Below are positions 59,152 to 64,000 of a stretch of 64,000 bases of DNA, piece by piece (the first letter of the stretch is position 1; each line of letters starts with the position of its first letter). This stretch comes from Gammaproteobacteria bacterium (GTDB lineage: Bacteria > Pseudomonadota > Gammaproteobacteria > Xanthomonadales > Rhodanobacteraceae): positions 1-64,000 of the forward strand of contig JAJPJT010000120.1 of NCBI GenBank assembly GCA_021324095.1, given 5' to 3'. The notes under the pieces were generated by a model. The model was not told the DNA's origin. It did not search any database and saw only the letters and a list, made by a program, of their open reading frames with translations. Made by a program: the position numbers and the translations under genes.

Positions 59152-61953
59152 ATGCAGCCAGACTCACCATCGGACGAACACGCCCGCAGGCCCCGTCTCC
59201 CGCGGACCCTTGGCAAGGTCGCTTTCGCATGCGGCGCCGGCGCGCTCTTGATGGGTGTAATCCCGGCATTCGCCGGAACGGTCGTGACCGACTCCGTGGT
59301 CAACCTGTCCACCGCTGCACAAACGAATGTACCGGTCACGTTCGGACAGGTGTTCAAAGATGGCGACGTGCCGAGCGGCGCGACCCTGACAGCGACCTTC
59401 AATGGCCAGCCGGTGACCCTGCAGGTGGACCCCAAGGCCACCAATCCCGATGGGAGCCTGCGCCACGCGGTGCTGACGGCGATGGTGCCGTCGCTTGCGG
59501 CGGCCGCGAAGCTACCCCTGACATTGGCCATAGGTCCCAACCTGCCGGCAGGTACGCCGGTCACACTGTCGCAACTGCTCGCGACGCGTTACGACGCTGC
59601 GGCGTCATTCAACATTGGCGGCAAGATCTACTCGATCAGTGCGCGTGGGCTGTTGCAAGCCGCCGATATCGCAGCCGCCTGCCGGCCTTGGGGCATCCAG
59701 TGCAACACCTGGCTGTCAGGCCCGCTGGTCGGCGAGTGGGTCGTGAACGGCCCCGTGACTGCCGCGGACGGCAGCACCAACCCACATCTGCGCGTCTATT
59801 TCGCCGTGCGCGCCTACGCGGGAGCCACACCGGGCACCGTGGGCATGGTGCGCACCGACATCATCGTCGAGAACTCCAACGCCTACGCGCCGCAAGGACA
59901 GCCGCAATACACCGCGACATTGACTTCTGGCAGCGCGAGCTACACCAGCCCGGCGCTCACGCAGTACGCCTATACGCGCTGGCATCACGACTTGTGGTGG
60001 AACGATGTCCAGCCGCAGGTTTATCTGCAGCAGGACACGCAGTACATCCAGGCGAGCGGAGCGGTGTCGCGCTACATGGCGCTGACACCTGATGCATCGT
60101 TCCTCGCGGGGCTGCGGCAAACCTGCGCGCCGCTGGATTACTGCGACCAGACGAAGACCATGGGCAACACGGGCGCCCAGCCCGCAATCGGACCGCTGCC
60201 ACGCTGGACCAGCGTGTACATCATCGATCCCGACGTGCGCGCGTACAACTGGATGCTTGCCAATACCGATGCACTGGGCGCCTACAGCATCCATTACCGC
60301 GACCCGGCGACCGGCTGGCCGCTGAGCATCCAAAGGCATCCGGATGTAACCATCATCAATTGGGAGTATGCCAACACCGTTGCGAAGCAAAACAACGCCA
60401 ATGGCGCCCAGTACAAGGCTGACCTACTGCCGACCTGCACCAGCAATGCGGTGGTGGGCACCTGCACGGCCACTTCGTACAAGACCGGCAACCCCGACCG
60501 ATGGGACAACGCTCACCAGCCCGCCGAATCGTACGTGCCGTACATGGTGACGGGCGATTACTACTACATGTCTGAACTTGCTTTCGGGGCTTCGCACAAC
60601 GAGGCATGGTCGAACGAGACATATCGCGGCTATTCCAAAGGTCTCATCGACACTTCGCACAGCCAGCCTCGCGGGAAAGCTTGGGTGCTTCGTGAGATGG
60701 TGGACGCCGCCTGGCTGCTGCCGGACAGTTATCCCCTTAAGGCCGAGTTCAATGCAGACGTGAACAATGCCATCGCGGATTTCAATGCCACCTACACGGA
60801 TAATCCGAACGCCAATCCACTCGGCGTGATAAACGGGACCGACTACGCGCTGAATGGCCACGCAAATGTAGGCATCGCGCCATGGCAACAGGATTTTGCC
60901 ACCTGGTCAGCGAACCATGCGGCAGAATTGGGATTCGCGGGAGCCGCGCAGTTCCGCAATTGGTTGGCCAAGTTCCAGATCGGCCTGATGACCGATTGGA
61001 TAACGAATCCCGCTCAAGGTTTCTGTTGGCTCATGGCGTCCAGCTACAGCCTGCAGGTGAAGGATTTCTCGGGTAACTGGCTGCCCGACTTCACGGCGGT
61101 TTACGCAGCGACTTTTCCCTCGCTGCTGGGGCACACCTGCAACTCACCCTCGATGATTGCGGCGCTGGCCGGCTTTAAAAGCCGACCGTGGCAGGTTGGT
61201 GAAATGCCCGGCTATCCCGATTCCGCCACAGGCTATCCGGCCAACCTCCAAATCGGCTTGGCTGCGGCGGCAGACAGTGGATTGCCGAATGCACAGATGG
61301 CATGGAACCTGTTCGCCAGCCGCAGCATCAAGCCATCAGGCGACACCGCATACGACAATTACCCCAATTTCGCGCTTCTGCCGCGCTATTTGCCCGAAGG
61401 GCCGGTGAACCCGCCGCCAGTGAATCCTCCCCCGGTCGATCCCCCGCCAGTGACTCCGCCACCGGTCAATCCTCCGCCAGTGACTCCGCCACCGGCCAGT
61501 CCTCCGCCCGTGAATCCACCACCGGCCAATCCGCCGCCGCTTGGCTGTGGCGCAACGTCCTGCCCCTCGATAGTGGCTGATCCGCAAACCGTGGGCCAAC
61601 CGAAGCAAGTGGTCGCCCGCGCCCCACTGAGCCGCTTCGATTTGGGTTACGAGCCCGTTTTGCGCTCGGCGCTCCAGATCATCAACCGCTTCGCGAGACC
61701 GATCCTGCCCCGACTCATTCAAAGCAGCCCGACGGCGAACACCGTCCGGGCGCGTGCGCCCAGCCCTGAAGCGACGGCTGCGCGAGTTTCCGAAACCACT
61801 CTTGCCATCCAGCGGCCTCAGTTGCCACTGCAATACCGAGCTTCGGGGTTGCCGCCGAGGGTGGCCGGAATCGCTCCAATCCCTGTGGAAGTGGCCTCAG
61901 GCTGCGCAGGTCTAGTGACGCAAACGCGATACGCGGGATGCATTCGCAGATAG
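59152..61953 (+). CDS. Large secreted protein, rhamnogalacturonan-lyase-like N-terminus, proline-rich linker
   Basis: A protein of 933 residues from the ATG at 59152; an ATG 75 bases upstream is possible. A signal-type hydrophobic segment spans residues about 20-42 (KVAFACGAGALLMGVIPAFAG). The early region (VPVTFGQVFKDGDVPSGATL, NPDGSLRHAVLTAMVPSLAA) resembles, from memory, the N-terminal domain of PcRGLX/YetA-type lyases. The middle is rich in Trp/Tyr. Nine NPPPV-type repeats (about 752-796) form a stiff linker to a 130-residue C-terminal part. There is no PEP-CTERM or LPXTG end. Its place opposite wecB-prs suggests a role in matrix polysaccharide turnover, unproven. Confidence 0.72.
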   Translation: MQPDSPSDEHARRPRLPRTLGKVAFACGAGALLMGVIPAFAGTVVTDSVVNLSTAAQTNVPVTFGQVFKDGDVPSGATLTATFNGQPVTLQVDPKATNPDGSLRHAVLTAMVPSLAAAAKLPLTLAIGPNLPAGTPVTLSQLLATRYDAAASFNIGGKIYSISARGLLQAADIAAACRPWGIQCNTWLSGPLVGEWVVNGPVTAADGSTNPHLRVYFAVRAYAGATPGTVGMVRTDIIVENSNAYAPQGQPQYTATLTSGSASYTSPALTQYAYTRWHHDLWWNDVQPQVYLQQDTQYIQASGAVSRYMALTPDASFLAGLRQTCAPLDYCDQTKTMGNTGAQPAIGPLPRWTSVYIIDPDVRAYNWMLANTDALGAYSIHYRDPATGWPLSIQRHPDVTIINWEYANTVAKQNNANGAQYKADLLPTCTSNAVVGTCTATSYKTGNPDRWDNAHQPAESYVPYMVTGDYYYMSELAFGASHNEAWSNETYRGYSKGLIDTSHSQPRGKAWVLREMVDAAWLLPDSYPLKAEFNADVNNAIADFNATYTDNPNANPLGVINGTDYALNGHANVGIAPWQQDFATWSANHAAELGFAGAAQFRNWLAKFQIGLMTDWITNPAQGFCWLMASSYSLQVKDFSGNWLPDFTAVYAATFPSLLGHTCNSPSMIAALAGFKSRPWQVGEMPGYPDSATGYPANLQIGLAAAADSGLPNAQMAWNLFASRSIKPSGDTAYDNYPNFALLPRYLPEGPVNPPPVNPPPVDPPPVTPPPVNPPPVTPPPASPPPVNPPPANPPPLGCGATSCPSIVADPQTVGQPKQVVARAPLSRFDLGYEPVLRSALQIINRFARPILPRLIQSSPTANTVRARAPSPEATAARVSETTLAIQRPQLPLQYRASGLPPRVAGIAPIPVEVASGCAGLVTQTRYAGCIRR
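61404..61538 (+). repeat. Nine 15-bp tandem repeats coding a Pro-rich linker
   Basis: Nine in-frame 15-base units each encode (V/A)-(N/T/D/S)-P-P-P. Codons vary between units (CCG, CCA, CCT, CCC), so the array is old enough to have drifted, or it is under protein-level selection. Slippage would change linker length without breaking the frame. Confidence 0.9.
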
Positions 61954-62037
61954 CGGATTCTCCGGCCATAAGCCGAAGCTACCGCCGCGTTTGCTTCGGC
62001 AGCTGCTCGCCGCGCGTCGGGTGATGAAGCTAGACAC

Positions 62038-62778
62038 TCATACCGGAATGCACGTTCGAGTGCCGGTCGATCTGCACTCGTGAGTGTCCCGACATGATGG
62101 ATCGTTCGGCGGTTCAGACAGAGCGTGGCCGCTGTCCGGCTCGCCGAGGACACACATGCCGTATCTCACCACGCCTGCGCCTTCGATCTCGTCAAGTACG
62201 GGTAACCGGAAGCGCTTTTTCCATTCGTCGAGCGTCAGGTACTCGTAGCCGCCGTCGGTCAGCTTCCAGTACCACTTCGACAATTGTTTCGCGGGTGCGG
62301 CCTTGCACGCGCAGGACTCGTAGAAGACGATCTTCTTGCCGACCCGCTTTGCCTCTTCGATCGTCTCGTCCAGCCTCTTGACGTGATGAAGGACGTATTC
62401 AAACAGGACGACATCAAAGGCTTGGTCCGGAAATTTCAGATCCGCACTGTCCATCACATGATATTCAGGGCCTGGGTTGCGCCTGGCGGCGACCTTGATC
62501 ATCTCTTCCGAGGCGTCGATCCCGACACAATGGCAGCCGCGGTCGCGCGCCAGGCTTGCGATGAACCTGCCCTGCCCGCAGCCAACCTCCAGCACGCTTT
62601 TGCCGGTGAGGTACTTGGCTATCAGCTCGGCGTTTTTGTCTTCTATGTAACGATGGAGCTGATCGATTTTTTTGTCGATCAGCAAAAGATGGTAAATGCC
62701 CTTTTTTACCGTCTTCAGCAACTCCAGCTTCCATTCATAGAAGTCGGGAAACCGATGAATAACGACGTCCAGTCTCAT
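62038..62778 (-). CDS. Class I SAM-dependent methyltransferase
   Basis: A protein of 246 residues from the ATG at 62778. The Rossmann motif is SVLEVGCGQGRFIASLARD, with VGIDASEEMIKVAAR (acidic ribose-binding loop) and FPDQAFDVVLFEYVLHHVKR (motif post II). A basic helical N-terminus (FYEWKLELLKTVKKGIYHLL) precedes it. The final 35 residues are polar and Cys-containing, unlike the rest, and may result from loss of an original stop. Base composition is lower in GC than most neighbours. Acceptor unknown; a lipid or glycan acceptor would suit the neighbouring genes. Confidence 0.8.
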   Translation of the reverse strand: MRLDVVIHRFPDFYEWKLELLKTVKKGIYHLLLIDKKIDQLHRYIEDKNAELIAKYLTGKSVLEVGCGQGRFIASLARDRGCHCVGIDASEEMIKVAARRNPGPEYHVMDSADLKFPDQAFDVVLFEYVLHHVKRLDETIEEAKRVGKKIVFYESCACKAAPAKQLSKWYWKLTDGGYEYLTLDEWKKRFRLPVLDEIEGAGVVRYGMCVLGEPDSGHALSEPPNDPSCRDTHECRSTGTRTCIPV

Positions 62779-62931
62779 CGCACACCCAGTCAGCGATCCA
62801 TGCAATCGGCGTCCCCTGCAGTCGCCACCAACGTTCGAAGACGTTTGAGATTAGTCGACCGATCCTGAACGTCAACGATGCGTCGGGAGCCGCAGCCCCT
62901 GATGATCGAAATCGTCGGAAGGCCACGCCTG

Positions 62932-63132
62932 TCAGTTGCTGATGAAAAAACAGAGCACGATCAGCCCAATACCGACCAGCCAGCTCGACGCCACCATCAC
63001 CAACAGTCGAACCATGCGGGTACGCCTCAGTCGCCAATAGATGTCGGCGAGCAATATCCAGAGGCCGGTAAACACTGCCGCGGCAAAAATGCCCCAACCA
63101 AGATGGCCGGACGTCCAAAAGAACCCATTCAT
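62932..63132 (-). CDS. 66-residue membrane protein coupled to the decarboxylase gene
   Basis: The start is fixed by an ATGA overlap with the upstream decarboxylase stop (63132-63129). The protein begins MNGFFWTSGHLGWGIFAAAV and has two hydrophobic helices (residues about 10-28 and 42-63) separated by a basic loop (YWRLRRTRMVR). Such small bihelical proteins often serve as partners or anchors. I recognise no family. Its translational coupling implies that it works with the decarboxylase-like protein. Confidence 0.65.
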   Translation of the reverse strand: MNGFFWTSGHLGWGIFAAAVFTGLWILLADIYWRLRRTRMVRLLVMVASSWLVGIGLIVLCFFISN

Positions 63133-63818
63133 CGGGCAGACATGCCTTCCGCAACCTCGGTTTCTCCTGCCCAGACACGGTCGCCCGTGCGCACAAGCAC
63201 CCTCACTGCCTCCGGCAACTCGAGCACCACCGTGCTGCCCAACAAGATCCTTCCGATCCTCTGGCCGCGTGCGACTGCCTCGTTTTCCGCCACCCACGTT
63301 TCAATGCGTCTCGCGGCAAGGCTGGTAATCAGGCGCACCGCGATCTGCCCTGCTCCAGTGGCAATCACAAGGCGCTTTTGCACGGGGCAGGCTTTCTCCT
63401 TGAGGAAGGCAAACTCGCGCCCCTCGCCGTCCATGAAACCATCGCCCTGGGTTTCGACGCGGATCACGCGACCTGCCACCGGGCTGCGCTGTACGTGCAT
63501 GTCCCAGAAACTGAGCGCGATCACGAGGTAGCGGATTCCGTCGCGCACGTCGGCACTCGTGACCAGCCCGTCCGCCGGGGCAATCAGGCGATCCCCGAGC
63601 GGCGGAACGCGTTCCGGATCGCTGTAGAAATGGCGGAGGAAGGCGCGCTGATACTGTCCCGAGTCCAACCAATCGCGTATTTGCGCTTCCGGCCAGCGTT
63701 TGCGCGGCGGCAGCCAACGTCGTACCACGGGTGACGGATAAGGAAAGTAGAGCACCAGCAGCACGATACCCACGGCGAACAGGCACAAGACTACGATTTG
63801 CAGGATCAGGATCGTCAT
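63129..63818 (-). CDS. Phosphatidylserine decarboxylase-family protein
   Basis: A protein of 229 residues from the ATG at 63818; the frame stays open to 63923 and a longer form cannot be excluded. One N-terminal helix (ILILQIVVLCLFAVGIVLLVLY) anchors it. LIAPADGLVTSADV, LSFWDMHVQRSPVAG (catalytic His), and GRILLGSTVVLELP with the LGST motif are the Psd self-cleavage signatures that generate the pyruvoyl cofactor. It is shorter than E. coli Psd and the region before LIAPADG is divergent. It may decarboxylate phosphatidylserine or a related lipid or amino acid conjugate. First gene of a leftward pair with the 66-residue membrane protein. Confidence 0.82.
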   Translation of the reverse strand: MTILILQIVVLCLFAVGIVLLVLYFPYPSPVVRRWLPPRKRWPEAQIRDWLDSGQYQRAFLRHFYSDPERVPPLGDRLIAPADGLVTSADVRDGIRYLVIALSFWDMHVQRSPVAGRVIRVETQGDGFMDGEGREFAFLKEKACPVQKRLVIATGAGQIAVRLITSLAARRIETWVAENEAVARGQRIGRILLGSTVVLELPEAVRVLVRTGDRVWAGETEVAEGMSAR

Positions 63819-64000
63819 CGTGGTGCGGAGCCAACCTTCTTCGGTTAACTCCCGTAATTTCCTTTTCGTGTGGCCACGTGTGTTATGCGCACCTCGGGCC
63901 CGAGCCGGCCTCTGCGGTCCCAATCATCGAATGTGGTCGAACGCGCCGCAATCCGCCCAGCCGGCATACTGGTGTCGTGCATGCCCGTGACTCGCAACGC
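63819..64000. other. Right edge of window, upstream of the decarboxylase gene
   Basis: This 182-bp stretch precedes the leftward decarboxylase gene. An in-frame extension to 63923 is present, but without a good ribosome-binding site. No promoter, repeat or other gene can be supported. An exosortase locus, if linked, would have to lie beyond this edge or elsewhere. Confidence 0.4.

Noticed and set aside
62735-63196. 154-codon leftward open frame overlapping the 66-residue membrane protein gene
   Set aside because: The frame that gives the two-helix protein has a start fixed by the ATGA overlap and a sensible hydrophobic pattern; the alternative frame is a mixed-composition shadow.

Overview
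The window looks like chromosomal DNA of a high-GC gammaproteobacterium close to the Xanthomonadales/Rhodanobacteraceae. This is inferred from the RpoD sequence, the recC-recB-recD order, the divergent comF / bioB-bioF-bioH-bioC arrangement, and several families of short palindromic repeats typical of that group. No ribosomal RNA, CRISPR array, complete insertion sequence or replication origin is visible. Almost every gene is compact and GC-biased, with frequent 4-bp ATGA overlaps inside operons.

Layout, left to right. 1-2484: the 3' end of rpoD, a NYN-domain protein, an HNH nuclease, and a tRNA-Ile(CAU) gene whose anticodon loop is split by a 236-nt group I intron. 2800-12397: a small membrane protein, an ECF sigma / anti-sigma / DUF4097 operon followed by a DUF5916 outer-membrane-type protein, a small orphan gene behind a consensus sigma-54 promoter, a DODA-type dioxygenase, an MFS exporter and a secreted amidohydrolase. 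12530-13873: two adjacent type II toxin-antitoxin modules (ribbon-helix-helix/PIN and Phd/RelE-like). 13879-16644: NAMPT, a GNAT-like protein and a sulfotransferase. 16817-30273: recC-recB-recD and a large Lhr helicase gene that has absorbed repeat DNA in frame. 30403-38656: an M61 peptidase, a GST, an APC permease, ubiA, an S41-like peptidase and comF. 38704-42909: the biotin cluster bioB-bioF-bioH-bioC. 43061-46090: a DUF72 protein, a YncE-like protein and an EamA transporter.

46218-64000 is dominated by cell-surface polysaccharide functions: a UDP-sugar dehydrogenase, two nucleotide-sugar epimerases, a YdcF/SanA-like protein, and a leftward operon wecB-prsK-prsR-prsT. PrsK, PrsR and PrsT are the sensor kinase, sigma-54 activator and TPR lipoprotein of exosortase/PEP-CTERM (XrtA) exopolysaccharide systems. 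The exosortase and its PEP-CTERM substrates are not in the window. A -24/-12 promoter lies directly upstream of wecB. Across the divergent gap sit a large secreted protein with a proline-rich linker, a SAM methyltransferase, a 66-residue membrane protein and a phosphatidylserine-decarboxylase-like protein.

The most unusual items are the group I intron in tRNA-Ile(CAU) with an HNH nuclease gene beside it, the consensus sigma-54 promoter in front of an unknown 76-residue protein, the sigma-54/PrsR-linked wecB operon with a probable small RNA on its upstream side, and a palindromic repeat family carried in frame inside lhr and seen again inside an unrelated coding sequence.
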